64,000 nt of DNA from Ehretia macrophylla (GCA_037974665.1 CM075777.1:16887001-16951000); one strand, 5' to 3'; shown: positions 1 to 11,773, counted from the stretch's first letter. Notes: generated by a model from the sequence alone, not told the origin. Numbers and translations: made by a program.

Positions 1-1319
1 TGCCAAGGACTTTTAAAACCTTTTTGACATAGTAGACGAGCTTAGAATTGAACCAAACTTATATAGCAGCTAGATTAGGCAGTTTAGAGCAAATGTTGAT
101 TTGCAGTGCTAAGGCTAATTCTAATGTTTTGACCATCCGATTTAAGCATTTCTAAGATGTGTCTGAAAATCACTGGTGCAGGGGCAGTTCGTGCAGTTGC
201 ACAGAAAAGGTTGTAACTTGTTGATATAACTTCGAATTGAGATCCCTTTGAGGCTAAACCCATCTACATTCGATGAACTACATTTTTGTGGAGTTTAAGA
301 GTTTTTGGAGAACAATTAGGCTGGTAACCGAAGTAGTAAAGTCAAGCCAATGTAGACTAGAAATTCAACTTATCTTGCTACAGATTTAAGATGCCTTGAT
401 GGTTGGTTCTAGTGAATAATGAGAAATTTTAGGTAGTAAGAAGCTTAATGGTGATGAGTGGTGGTTATGTGTGAATGTTCAATTGAATTAGAGATAGTTA
501 CTTGACATCTAGTGAATCAAGAGAAATAGTAGTTTCGTGAATGCTAGTATTAGCTATGAAAGAGAGTTATTGAAAGTTAGGAAACTCAAGAATGTGGTCA
601 AGTCTTGTAAATTAAGTTAAGTGATTTTAGTGCTTTGGATGGTTTAGCTTGGTAATCTTAGTTTAATGAATGTAAATAATGTTCCTAGCGAAGTTAAATG
701 CTTTAGTACCCCGTATGTGCTTAATGAGATGTTTGAGAACGAATGCAAGATTCATGAATTAAGGAGCGTCATAATAGTTATTTATGTAGTTAAAGTAGTT
801 TAGTGCAATGTTGTTAGAAGTTTGAACATGATTTAGTTGAGTTGTTATTGAGTAATTAACATATTCTAACTTAGTAATTAAAGTGTAATATTAAAGCATA
901 CTATCTAGTGCCTTTAATGTATTTTGTGTTAAACTTGGTTTGAATGCTATTTTCTTGAGTTTTAATTGTAGTAAGAGTTAATGAAATATAGTTAGATTGA
1001 GTAAAGTGTAAGTTGTCAACTAAAGTTAACCTTAAAGAGTGTGTGCTAGTTTAACTGCAATCAAATATAACTTGTTCTTAATTATGAATTCTATTTGAAT
1101 TCTAGCTATAGTGCATGCAATTGGAGAAGGTATGAGGGGATTCTTGGCTTAATCCAAGGTAAGGGAGTCTTCAACCCTTTTGTGCATCTTAGTTTATTTT
1201 ATTATTTTTAGATTACATGATTTAACTAATTGATAAAGTTTACATATACCATTTATTTGTTATCTCGTGGTTACTCGTGTTTGTTTGATATTATCTTGTG
1301 AATTCTTAAATTCGTGTCG

Positions 1320-1399
1320 GGTTGCGCAACCTTTTCGGACATGGTAGCATCGAGAAACATGGGCAGCATCGGGCTTGCCGTGCTCCCTCGACTACCATG
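1320..1399 (+). other. Conserved palindrome and 60-nt hairpin of family-L LTRs
   Basis: The palindrome GGTTGCGCAACC (1320-1331) is followed by arms CATGGTAG (1340) and CTACCATG (1392-1399), which can pair over 8 bp, with an inner TCGAG/CTCGA pairing. The same block recurs at the same spacing in the other LTRs of this family. Confidence 0.7.
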
Positions 1400-2082
1400 G
1401 TACCTATTCTTTTTCTCACCGAGTATACTCCACTACACCAGAGGCGTGGTTCACCTGCTGGGCATATGGACCTACCTCAGGAGAAAAGGGTCGTAGGATC
1501 GGGGTACATCTGGAGTACCCCATTTTGGAGGAGTAAGGGTTTTGCCGACACTTGCTTGAAGATCTTGGCTCGTGGCTCGTGATTGAAGACAAACATGGAA
1601 CCGTATCTTCTTTTTATTTATAAGTGGTTAAATACTTGTCTAATTAACTTTGTTATTTTGTGTTATATATGTTATTATTCTTGTTGCATCTCATGAAAGC
1701 ATTCATCGGTATGTTGCATCACCTCCCTCACTGCACCCTCGTTTCTAACACCTTTCAGGATCAGTGCTTTAAGCAAGAAATGAGATTGCTTCCTGTATGA
1801 CCTGCTTGCTCTATCACTGTGTAAAACAAGGAAAAATGTGTACATTATATGCCTGTATACTATTTGAGATGTTATGTTCATGTATGTATTTGTGTTATCT
1901 TAAGAAATGTAATATTAAAGTTTTAGTCTTAGGTGATAGTTAGGTGCTAGTGGTTTGTAATAACTTCAATTGTTTACTCTTCTGATTAGTTGACTTGCAT
2001 GCTGATAGGGATGAAACAGATTGAAGTTGTGGATTATGGTCTCGTGGTTGTACGTTGTAGTTTGTAGGTTTTTGATTAGTCC

Positions 2083-2090
2083 TATAAATA
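2083..2090 (+). promoter_or_regulatory. LTR TATA box
   Basis: TATAAATA sits about 110 bp before the LTR end, followed by AGGGGAAACTC. The same motif occurs at the matching place in other family-L LTRs, for example near 9730. It is the likely core promoter of the retroelement, placing the hairpin block in U3. Confidence 0.6.
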
Positions 2091-2200
2091 GGGGAAACTC
2101 CGTCCGTTTTTCCTAAATTTTGTGCTCGGGGTTTGAAATTTGGGTTGAGAATAGTTTGATTAATAGTAGTCCCAATTTCGTGATGGATCGGGGCGTTACA

Positions 2201-3573
2201 CGGTTAGTCCCTATTGTTGGTAAAATATTTCACCAATTAGTCCTTATTGTTTAAAAAGTCTTCTAGTTAATCCTTAGTGTTAACTAATTGTTAAAAACTT
2301 AACAGATTTCAAGGGTATAATAGTCATTTTATCAAAAATTTCTTTTAAAAAAAAAAATTGGATTAATTTTAAAATTTCTCGTACTTAAAACGAGAATTAT
2401 ACCACTAGATCAAATGATTAGTAGCAGATAGCTACAATTTTGAAATACAATATAACATTTTTAAATTAATAGCGTTGGAACTACTAAATTTTATTAATTT
2501 GGCGAAATATCAATTTATTTATCGAGATATTTTAGTTTTTTTTGGCTTAATAGTATATATTATATTCATGGTATCTTTTTTGAAAAGTGACTTATATATT
2601 TTGAAAGTAATCCCAGAACTTTTAGGCCATTACACACAATTAAATAAAGATAAGATTCATAGTCAATGTATGATGTACTTTTTAACTAATTATTAATTTA
2701 TGAAATATTTGGGTTGATAAAATACAAAAAAAATATTTTAAATGTATTATCTTATAATTTTATCGAAATTATTAATTTTTTACACTGGTTCTAAGTTGGG
2801 ACCGAACATTTTTATTATTTAAAAGAGATTATTAATTTATCAAAAATTAATTAAAAAGGTTCTAATGTACTTGAAACTTGTTACCCTACCCGTTGCTAAC
2901 AATATTTGCCGCGTTTATCAATTGGTTACATATTCTATAAATAACACTACATTGCGAATCTTGTTGGCACTAATACATGTCAAATTTTGACTTTTTCCTT
3001 CATCTAACGTGTAAATATGAAACTCCACCTTTCTCATAGAAAAAAAAAATGAAAACATGCCACTCAATGATCAGTACATGTTCTGGACTATTGGCATAAT
3101 TTACTATAAATTTAGTAATTGATCACTTTTAAGGGCAAAATGGATATTTTAATCTTGATATTATAGTATGGTTTGGGTCCCTTATGATATTTTGCATATC
3201 AGGGTTAATAAGGTCATTAAAAATTAAAACATAATTAATATTTTTCTGGTGGAACATCAAATCGATCAACATCATTGTGTGGGCCCTATAAACATATAAT
3301 GTAGTTAGTGATAGATTAGTAATTACACATTAACACTAAATTAAAAAAAAATCATGAGTCGTTGATCTAATCACCGGCTCCAATTGAGCACCCCGGGTTC
3401 CCCGTTCCCCGTACAGGAAAATGACCCATTGTGGTGTTGGTCATGCACAACGCAAGCTGTTTGGGTCAGGTCCTGATGTTGCTTCAATTGCAAACTGAAG
3501 ATAAAACTAGATATAATAATTAGGACTAAAATGCATGATACTCGTCTTTGTTGGAAAACTCTTCAATCAGTCT
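2201..3573. other. Intergenic, no gene seen
   Basis: AT-rich DNA without a credible coding region. The first 140 bp contain runs of the type TTAGTCCCTATTGTT and TTAGTCCTTATTGTT that resemble the arms of a MITE, but I cannot close an inverted repeat. The rest is unassigned. Confidence 0.5.
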
Positions 3574-3696
3574 GACGAACTAGTTCGCATTAGTGTTGGG
3601 TGGGTTCACACATGTGAAAGGCGGACCAATCATATAAACGGACTGAAGTCCAATCCATCTTTTTTTTTTTTTTTTGAACTTGTATAAATAAATTAT

Positions 3697-4372
3697 AGGG
3701 TAAAGTGCATCATATCCCTTATACTTTAGTGAAAGTACACAACACCCTCATATAGTTTAAAACCCCCTAAATTAGTCCATGCGTTTTTTAAAAGTTTACA
3801 ACACCTCATACTGTTAATTAAAATACGTCATATTTAACGGATTTTGTAAAAAAGACGTAAATACCCTCAATCTTTTTTTATTTCACTTTTTTGTCCTTTT
3901 CCCTTTTGCTTATACCAAAAAAATAAAAGAAAAAGAAATATATATATATATATGGGCTGGGTGTAAGGGTAGGGACTGGGATAGGGGTTACGGGTTGGGG
4001 GGTGGGGTGGTGGTTGACGGGCTGGGGAGGGTTGGGAAGGTAAGGGGGTGGAGGGGGTGAGGGTAGATGGGTGGTGTTGGGGAAAATGACTATTTTTGTT
4101 TTTATTTAATTTTTTTGTTTTTTTTTAATTTTCTAAAAAGGGTAGTTTTGTCAATTTTTATAATTATTTAATGGATAAATTCATTAAAAATTATTAAAAA
4201 TCTTACTTAACGCGTGTGAAATACACTCTTCGTTAAATTTAACGAATTTTTTAACGGCTGGGGGTGTTGTGCATTTTTAAAAAATCACAATGACTAGTTT
4301 ATGGGGGTTTTAAACTATAGAGGGGTGTTGTACACTTTTGATAAAGTATAGGGGGTTTGGTACACTTTACCC
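3697..4372. mobile_element. Mutator-like MITE, copy 1 (9-bp TSD ATAAATTAT)
   Basis: The element starts AGGGTAAAGTGC and ends CACTTTACCC, with arms of roughly 150 bp or more that are inverted repeats of each other. It is flanked on both sides by ATAAATTAT (3688-3696 and 4373-4381), the 9-bp target duplication expected of Mutator-type transposons. The core (3955-4080) is very G-rich on the plus strand. No transposase is encoded. The same element sits at the same site in copy 2, so it inserted before the segment duplicated. Confidence 0.85.
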
Positions 4373-4505
4373 ATAAATTATGTGTCATTTTAATTGGGAA
4401 TAAAAGGTTTCTATTTTTCGAAAGGTTGTACACTCGTCTCATGCGTCACTTCCGCCAATGATCGTTCACTATTGATTGTAAAACGACCATATTATCCCTC
4501 ATTTT

Positions 4506-4805
4506 AAGGGACAACAAACATTCCTTAATGGAATTGTTGGTAGAAGTGGTTATGATGGAGGTGCAATAGGCAATGGATATGGTAGAAGTGGAGGTGATAG
4601 TGGCGTAGGAGGAGCACATGGAGAAGGATACAAAGGTGGAGAGATGTGGTGGTGGTCAATTGTGTTAATGGTTGGGAAGAACTGGAAAGGAAAGGAGAAA
4701 AAGGGAAGGAAAAGAGTAAAGGAAAGAAAAAGGAGAAAACATCTATGGATATTTTTGTCTTCAAATATGTGGAAGCACTTCAAAATTTGCATTTGTGACC
4801 ATTGA
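4506..4805 (+). pseudogene. Glycine-rich open frame, copy 1, start codon lost
   Basis: An open frame rich in Gly followed by a Lys/Arg-rich tail and a hydrophobic stretch ends at TGA 4803. It aligns in frame with the 92-codon frame at 46875. The ATG there is AAG here. The two copies differ by one in-frame 3-bp indel, but the substitutions I compared are nearly all amino-acid changing, which argues against present selection on a protein. Probably non-coding; recorded because the frame survives in both copies. Confidence 0.2.
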
Positions 4806-5060
4806 CCATTTAGTCTAACAGTATGATATTTGTTTTAAATACCAAGAGTCTCGAAATTCATTCTTGTTTGTAATATTTTAAGTGATTTAAAATAATTTAC
4901 ACAACTCTTAATTAGAATGAAATTTGCATTTGTGAGCCCGGGACTATTAAGCCAAAAAAAAAAACTTGATAAAAGGTGTAACGTGAGTCTTCGTTGTCAA
5001 TTGAAATAACATAGGATGTACATGTCAATTAAAATAACATATGATTATTTGCCAATTCAA

Positions 5061-5548
5061 TAAAGTTTGGGGAAATAACATGCATTCTACTCACGAATAG
5101 GACAAAAATTAAATCTAGAACATTTTATATTGAATAAATAAAAAGGAATCATATATTTCTTCGATGATGGCTTATCGATCGCAATTGTTGACTTTCATCC
5201 GATAGGAGACTTACGTGATTGTGTTGTACTGTAAGTTCTCTATTGTCAAGTAATTCAAATTGGAAACTAAATATATAACTTCAAATTATATATCAGTGAT
5301 GACATAAAGTTTGGAGAAATAACATGCATTCTACTCACGAATAGGACAAAAATTAAATCTAGAACATTTTATATTGAATAAATAAAAAGGAATCATATAT
5401 TTCTTCGATGATGGCTTATCGATCGCAATTGTTGACTTTCATCCGATAGGAGACTTACGTGATTGTGTTGTACTGTAAGTTCTCTATTGTCAAGTAATTC
5501 AAATTGGAAACTAAATATATAACTTCAAATTATATTTCAGTGATGACA
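5061..5548. repeat. Tandem duplication, 2 x 244 bp
   Basis: Units 5061-5304 and 5305-5548 are nearly identical, both beginning TAAAGTTTGG and carrying the same internal text. Copy 2 of the segment has only one unit (around 47480), so this expansion happened after the segmental duplication. Confidence 0.9.
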
Positions 5549-6452
5549 TAAACTTTAGACTTACACATCTACGGTCTATCGAATGTTAATATATAAATTG
5601 ACAAAAAAAAAATGAATGTTAATATATACTAGTTGGTCGGACAACGGCCATTTTGCACCTTTTATCTTTTGTATTATCCTTAATCAAATGATTTTTTTAT
5701 ATTTCACCTTAATTTCACACATAATTGATCATTTGGTCATTGACTATGATTTGTAGAGTAAAAAACATGCCATTGCTTTCAAATTAATAGAGAAGATCCA
5801 CCAAATATAAAAAAGCTTAGAGCTGCCTAACAATTCCTATTTTTCTTTTCAATTTTCAGAAGTGAATATAGAAAGTGCAGATGGTGGATTAACACTCTTC
5901 CAATTAGCAAGTGCTAGTCTTTCAGTTGAAGTTGGAAGAGTGAACATTGTGAAACCTAGAGCCCAAGGAAGCTCTAAAGTGTGACTACTGTAATATATAC
6001 TTCCTCGACCAGTTTAAGACATATAAGCCACTAATTTCACACGAGTGACTGACCTCCCTCGAATGATCGGTGCTGATACAATTGTCTTAACATCAAGGAA
6101 GTTTTTTGTGAGGATAATTTCGTCAATAAAAATGGGGAAAATATGGATAAACAAACATCAAGCGATTCCTTGAATGCATGCTTAATTTGCATGTTGAACT
6201 CTGTGATCCAATAATCTCCATTTAAAATTCATGGTTAGATAATACAAACTAATTTATGTTAGTTTTGAATCTCTTAAGCTTAATGATAAAAATATATGTA
6301 CGCTTGATATGCCAATGAAGCCTTACTTGGACAAGTTAAAATTTAAATTCAAAAAGGGGAAAAAAATTCTTTAATTCTTGGTGTTAATAATGCATTTGTG
6401 TGTGTTGGTGTTTTGGCAAAAATAAGCAGTGAAGTTTGTGTTGCAGTTTTCC
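5549..6452. other. Duplicated intergenic DNA, no gene supported
   Basis: This is collinear with about 48190-49471. A 41-codon frame with the same stop (5862-5984; 48480-48602) is preceded by a splice-acceptor-like pyrimidine tract here, but almost every difference between the copies is non-synonymous and the acceptor AG is absent in copy 2, so I do not call an exon. Confidence 0.4.
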
Positions 6453-6546
6453 ACATTAACACTCCTATTCAATGTCTTGTTTGGCAATCGATGGATAGTA
6501 ATCAGAGTTGGGTTTTCAATTGAAGTGGGTTTCTTTCGTGAAGAAG

Positions 6547-6582
6547 AATTGCGAGGACGCAATTTGTTTAAGGGGGAGATGA
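6547..6582 (+). promoter_or_regulatory. Polypurine tract with adjacent hairpin
   Basis: AATTGCG-AGGA-CGCAATT forms a 7-bp stem directly upstream of the purine run TTAAGGGGGAGATGA, which abuts the LTR start TGTAACACC. It is the expected plus-strand priming site. The same hairpin precedes the tract in the other two elements of the family. Confidence 0.7.
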
Positions 6583-8953
6583 TGTAACACCTGAGACTTG
6601 TATCATATTCATAAATAACCGTAGCATATCTTATTGTGCATTTTAATGTGTTTCATTTTAATTTAAATATGCTTATTTGATGGTCACTATTCATAATAAA
6701 ATTTACTGTCTAAATTGCTTGGTTTAATATTTTTTCTAGATAGTATAACTTATAAAAGAAATCTAAAACTTGTTGTTTTGGACTTTAGAGGCCGGAAGTA
6801 TGCGTTTGAAAAATATTTTTTGCTTCTTTTGAATAGTGTTACGTAAGTGTAACATTAGTTTTAAGTTAATTGTCATTTAATTGGAGTTTATCTTAGTTTG
6901 ACCAAGTTTATGTTGGCATTTGACCTACTATATTAAAACACATACATACATATACTCAACATAGCACACCTATATACATTATAATCATCAAAAACAAAAA
7001 AAGAAAAAAAATCCCTAAAACTACCCCCCAAACCCGTCAACCCCAAGAAGGGAAAAATGAGGAGAAGTTTTGCTATTTTTTTTAAATTTGCTCAAAAACT
7101 CTTATCCTAAGCCTCTCTCCACCTCTTCTAAGGTTTCCTCTACCATCTTCAAAGCTCCTAGGTGAGGAAGTGCATCATTTTAGTTAAGTTTAAGTTTATG
7201 CCAAGTTTTTTTGAATTTTTGAATTTTGCTATTTCATGCCATAAATTACTTGATTCTTGCTAGATATAGTGTTATTACATTGTACAGTACATCCTTTTGC
7301 ATTGATTTAACTTAGAAGCATGTTTTTTTTAGCATGAATCACTTGAGGAAGATGATGAATAGTGCTGAAACTAGGGTTCCGAAAAAAATGCAATTTAATT
7401 CGATTCGAGCCTTCTAGTAGTTGCTAATTAGGTCCTTGAACATGAGAAAAATATTCGTTATACTTGCCATGTGAAAAAATTTGGGAATTTTAATCAAAAT
7501 AGGCTACTTTAATTGGGAATTTCTGGGTTAACTCGAATCCGGGCATGTTTTGAGATTATGGCTAGACTTTATTAAGTATTGAAGCCTTAAAAGTGCCTTC
7601 ATTTTGCTTGTTTGGGTTCTGGAATTGGTACTTGTAGTGTAAACGCACAAAGAGGAAATTGGAGATTTAATTGTAAACGAGGTTTAATAGGTGAACTCGA
7701 GGGCCCTTGGGGTGCCATAAGATGTGGTTTGAAGGATAAGATTATTCGTTTGGGAATCTTGAACCTTGCCTTTCGGTTTGTAGCTTAATAGGAAAGATTG
7801 ACAAAGGTGTTTCGGGTTGAAAGTGAATCTGGGTGCGTTCGGACATTAGGGCTAGTGTCTAGTAAGTGAGGAGGTGCTAGAAATGTATTCGCTTCGCTTA
7901 GTTGAGCTCCGATTAGAGTACTTGTAGTGTAATGCATAAAGAGGCAAATTCGGACTTTTCCAATATTGTACTTTAATGTGAGATTTCAAGGGCTTAAATG
8001 GTGCCATAAAGTGTCATTAGAGATGTAGTATAGTTAAATTTGAGGTTTGTGATCTTGTGTGAAGTTTAGAGCTTGTTTTGTAATCATTTAGAAGAAGATT
8101 TATTGAATTTCTTGTGAATTACTTGAATTAGATTCGTTAGTAGTTATTATATTGTTATATTTGCTCTAATTGATCATGATAGAGTTATATGTTATATAAG
8201 TGTGAAGTTTATGACCTAAGTACTAAGCATGTGAAAAGTGTCTAATTGAAGCTTATGCGAATTAGTTAAGCTTATCGCATAAGTAGCTATTTGAATTGTT
8301 ATACTTGCTATAATTGCTATATTTATCTATTGATTGAGTTATAAAATGTAAATTGGGAAATTGAGTATGATAACTTGAATTATCTTGTAATTAGCTAGAG
8401 TTGAGTTTAGACAAGTGGTTAGCTTGTTGAACATGTAAGTTGAAATGGGAACTAAAGGTGATTGGCTGCCATTTAGCTAATTACATGAAATTAGGGCCTT
8501 GTGCATGCTAATGCTAAAAAGCAAAGAATGCTTCTTGTCATATCCTCTAAGTTAGTTAAGATAATGCATGTCTAGAGATTTTAGAGTTTGATATCGTGAT
8601 ATGAACTTGTAGAACTAGCTAGTTAATTGCATGATTAGCATTCTTAACTCATGTTATTTGTGTATGGTCAATCGGATGAATGTAGAATGACTTTATTGCA
8701 TAACTGCCTAATTAGGAATTGAAGGGAATTGATGCCATGGGAGAAGGTTCAAATGGGAGTTTGGCTAAGTTTTGTATGTTTGGTTTCCTAAAGGTGAAGG
8801 AGTCTTTAACCCTTTTGTGCATCCTAGTATATTTCATTATTTTTAGATTATATGATTTAGCTAATTAATAAAGTTACATGTACCATTTATTTGTTATCTT
8901 GTAGTTACTCGTGTTTGTTTGATATTATCTCATGAATTCTTGAATTCGTGTCG

Positions 8954-9033
8954 GGTTGCGCAACCTTTTCGGACATGGTAGCGTCGAGAAACACGGGCGG
9001 CGTCGGACTTGCCGTGATTCCTCGACTACCATG
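8954..9033 (+). other. Conserved palindrome and 60-nt hairpin of family-L LTRs
   Basis: GGTTGCGCAACC at 8954-8965 is followed by CATGGTAG (8974-8981) and CTACCATG (9026-9033), exactly 60 nt from end to end as in the other copies, with inner TCGAG/CTCGA pairing. Confidence 0.7.
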
Positions 9034-9874
9034 GTGCCTATTCTTTTTCTCGCTGAGTATACTCCACTACCCTAGAGGCGTGGTTCACCTGCTGGGCATG
9101 TGGACCTACCTCAGGAGAAAGGGTCGTAGGATCAGGGTACATCCAGAGTACCCCAATTTGGAGGAGTAAGGATTTGCCAGCACTTGCGTGAAGTTCATAG
9201 TTCGTGGTACGAGATTAAAGACTTGAAGTGGAATCGTATCCTTTTTAATATGTGGTTAAATACCTGTTTACTTGGTTGTGTTATTTGGTGTTGGAAATAC
9301 TATTATTCTGTTGCATATCATGAAAGCATTCCTCGATATGATGCATCACCTCCCTCACTGAGTATACAACATGTATACTCACCCTCGTTTCTAACACCTT
9401 TCAGGATCAATGCTATAAGCTGGAAATAGGATTGCTTCCTGTGTGGCCTGCCTGCTCTATTAGTGTGTAGAACAAGGAAGAATGTGTACATTATATGCTT
9501 GTATGCTATTTGAGACCTTATGGTCATGTATGTATTCGTGTTATCTTAAGAAATGTAATATTAAAGTTTTAGTCTTGGGTGATAGTTAGGTGCTAGTGGT
9601 TTGTAATAACTTCAATTGTTTACTCTTCTGATTAGTTGACTTGCATGCTGATAGGGAAGAAACAGATTGAAGTTGTGGATTATGGTCTCGTGATTGTACG
9701 TTGTAGTTTGCAGGTTTTTGATTAGTCCTATAAATAGGGAAAACTCCGTCCGTTTTCCCTAAATTTCGTGCCCGGGGTTTGGAATTTGGGTTGAGAATAG
9801 TTTGATTAATAGTATTCCCAGTTCCGTGAGGGATTGGGGCATTACAAATGGTGTGTCGTTTTTGGCGTTCATTA

Positions 9875-10010
9875 CACTACAAAAAAAGTTTGCATTAGCT
9901 ACACTTTTTTTTTTTTTTTTTTGCGGCGGTTTTAGAAACCGCCACAAAATATGCATTTTCATGCACTTTCTGTGGCGGTTAAGTAAACTGCCGCTAATAC
10001 TACCTATAGC
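9875..10010 (+). repeat. CACTA left terminus with subterminal repeats
   Basis: After the terminal inverted repeat come two inverted motifs built on GGCGGTTT...AAACCGCC and GTGGCGGTTAAG..CTGCCGC (about 9921-10000). Such GC-rich subterminal motifs are the binding sites of the TNP-type accessory protein in characterised CACTA elements; binding here is inferred. Confidence 0.8.
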
Positions 10011-11396
10011 TTATGTCTAGTATTAAAAAAAGTTTATGTAAACCACCTCCTATAGACTAATATTAAAAATATGAATATACTTGAATATGATTTTAACTTG
10101 AAATATAATGCATACAACAATATAAATATTATGTGATGATGATTATAGTGGTTTTCAATTAAATTATTGAGTTTAAAACCATATTATTTATCTTTTAAGT
10201 ATTTTATACATTTTTTTATGAAAAGTATTATATTTCATTTTTTTATTCAATTTTATACATACATTTTATTAGTGAATTTTATTGTACTTCTAATGAAGGT
10301 AAATCTAAATTAAGCTCCAATAAAGCATTTACTTTGTTTTCAACCACCAAAAAATTGAGCATTAATGCTAATTTGATGTCTCAAAGCAAAATATGCCCTA
10401 ATTCTATGTTTACTGCATAAATACTCCAATATGGCACTATAACTCTTCACGTTTCTATTAAAAAACAAAAATGTAAACCGAGCATTTAAATTTTTCTAGG
10501 TGCCATAAACATTGAAGTTCACTTATCTATATTTTTGGTTGTATCAAAATATTACACTATACTCAAAGCGGAGCCATCTCTTAGTGAGTGAAGGTTGTAG
10601 TCCTCAGTCACCACAAATTTTTATTAAAAATATAAGCATTTTTTTGGATATTTTTAGGTTGAATTATCAATTTAGTCATTACCAAAAAAATTATCTATAT
10701 ATGAATATTAAATATGTGTTTCTAGTCCTCATTGAATAAAATACTTGAATCTCTTCTACATTTTTCATCTTTTGTTTGATAAAAATGAAAAACCTTGTTG
10801 TAATATAAGACTATTGGGAAAATAAAATAAAAATAAGAATGATGATAAATGTCTTTTCCACGGTACCACGCTTGTTGTTTATGGCTTATTCGATTGATGA
10901 TAAATGCGTTTCGCTCTTTGTGTCCAAGTGGAATCGAGAATCTATGATTTAAACTAGTTTTTGATGACTCATAATTAGACATTTGGTTCGTAGTTTTTGA
11001 TATATTTAAATGAAAGTTTTCGCGGTTAAATATTCTTATGTGCTTTAGTTTTATCCTAAAAGGGAAAATGGATGTAATACGTACTGGGAAGTTGAAATCT
11101 GGGAGTTGCAATTACACGCATGCTTATATTATTGGATTAAAAATCGTTATGTAATGTTGAATTGATTGAATGCATATAATAACCTAATTGTATTAGTTTG
11201 TCATCTTCTTTCCTCTGCATGTGCACCAACGTTTTAAAGGAAATCCATACTCCTAGTCTTTTAGGATACCTCTAAGATGCTCTGACTTGTTTTCTTGCTT
11301 CTGTATCAGTGTTTTCTAATCCATGTTAAGTAAACTAGTTTCCTAGTCTACAGGTGCAGCTTGACTGTGCAAAACAATCAACAAAATCTACTATAT
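10011..11396. other. CACTA interior, left piece, no gene seen
   Basis: AT-rich sequence without a recognisable domain. Open frames at 10512-10739 and 10722-11111 have no recognisable similarity. It ends at GCATC, the target site of the nested retrotransposon. Confidence 0.5.
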
Positions 11397-11401
11397 GCAT
11401 C

Positions 11402-11753
11402 TGTTATGGTTCAGGCAATTACAAGCCCAAATCAAGTGATGGATCGTGATCCAAGTGTAGTAGGGCCCAAAGCAAATAACGAACGCACAAGCCTAGGCCT
11501 TAGGAGAAGCAACATGGCAAGGACTTACGTGTACAGTTAGTTACATATAGAATATAAGAGGTAAAGAGCATGTGATGTATGAGGGGTATAAAAAGATAAA
11601 AACAGCATAGTGAAAGGCTAAGCAAGATCTATTTCAATTTCTATTGCAATTTTTTCTCTCCAATTTCTTATTTTGATCTCAAAACTATTTTCTTTCTTTT
11701 AGTTTCTTAAAGTTTTATGTTTAATACACTCCCTAAAATCCAAAAGTGTAACA
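11402..11753 (+). repeat. 5' LTR of the gene-capturing retrotransposon
   Basis: 352 bp, TGTTATGG...GTGTAACA, matching 17897-18270 with scattered substitutions and indels. TATAAAAAGATA near 11588 is a plausible TATA box. Confidence 0.9.
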
Positions 11754-11754
11754 T

Positions 11755-11773
11755 TGGTGCTTTCATTGAGAGA
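11755..11773 (+). promoter_or_regulatory. Primer-binding site (tRNA not assigned)
   Basis: TTGGTGCTTTCATTGAGAG starts immediately after the LTR end, the position of minus-strand priming. I recognise this as a common sequence after Ty3-like plant LTRs but cannot assign the tRNA with confidence. Confidence 0.65.

Larger units (their letters stand above)
1..2200 (+). mobile_element. Family-L LTR, 3' part (runs off the left edge)
   Basis: The stretch ends in GGGGCGTTACA, the family-L LTR terminus. Its last 880 bp are nearly identical to the end of the LTR at 6583-9846. Its left part matches the reverse complement of about 14.8-15.1 kb, inside the solo LTR at 12078-15923, so it belongs to the long subfamily (about 3.8 kb) and its start lies outside the window. 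No primer-binding site follows position 2200, so this is a 3' LTR or solo LTR rather than a 5' LTR. Short open frames at 1314-1582 lie in the conserved non-coding block and are not genes. Confidence 0.85.
3574..6452. repeat. Segmental duplication copy 1, left part
   Basis: This stretch is collinear with 45826-about 49471. The match starts at GACGAACTAGTTCG here and GACGGACTGGTTCG at 45826, and ends where a family-L fragment begins at 6453. Shared features include a Mutator-like element at the same site, a glycine-rich frame, and the sequence before 6452. The true left limit is unknown because in copy 2 an LTR ends exactly at 45825. Differences are scattered substitutions and indels, so the duplication is not recent. 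Confidence 0.85.
6453..9846 (+). mobile_element. Family-L 3' fragment: end of internal region plus 3' LTR
   Basis: 130 bp of internal sequence, a hairpin (6547-6564), a polypurine tract (6568-6582) and a complete LTR (6583-9846, 3264 bp; TGTAACACC...GGCATTACA) lie in plus orientation. The upstream body of the element is missing. In segment copy 2 the same place holds about 180 bp of ordinary sequence (49472-49651) instead, so the element arrived with loss of that stretch or was truncated afterwards. No target duplication can be found at the broken end. Confidence 0.85.

Noticed and set aside
4525..4792. His/Leu/Pro-rich minus-strand frames, with counterparts at 46873-47163
   Set aside because: They are antisense to the glycine-rich purine-rich stretch; the composition alone explains them.
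5860..5984. Possible 3'-terminal exon (41 codons) with an acceptor-like tract, present in both segment copies (also 48478-48602)
   Set aside because: Nearly all differences between the copies change the amino acid, the acceptor AG is lost in copy 2, and no upstream exon can be found.
1..9846. Interpretation of 1-2200 and 6583-9846 as the two LTRs of one element
   Set aside because: No primer site follows 2200, and the DNA between them is the duplicated intergenic segment, not an internal region.
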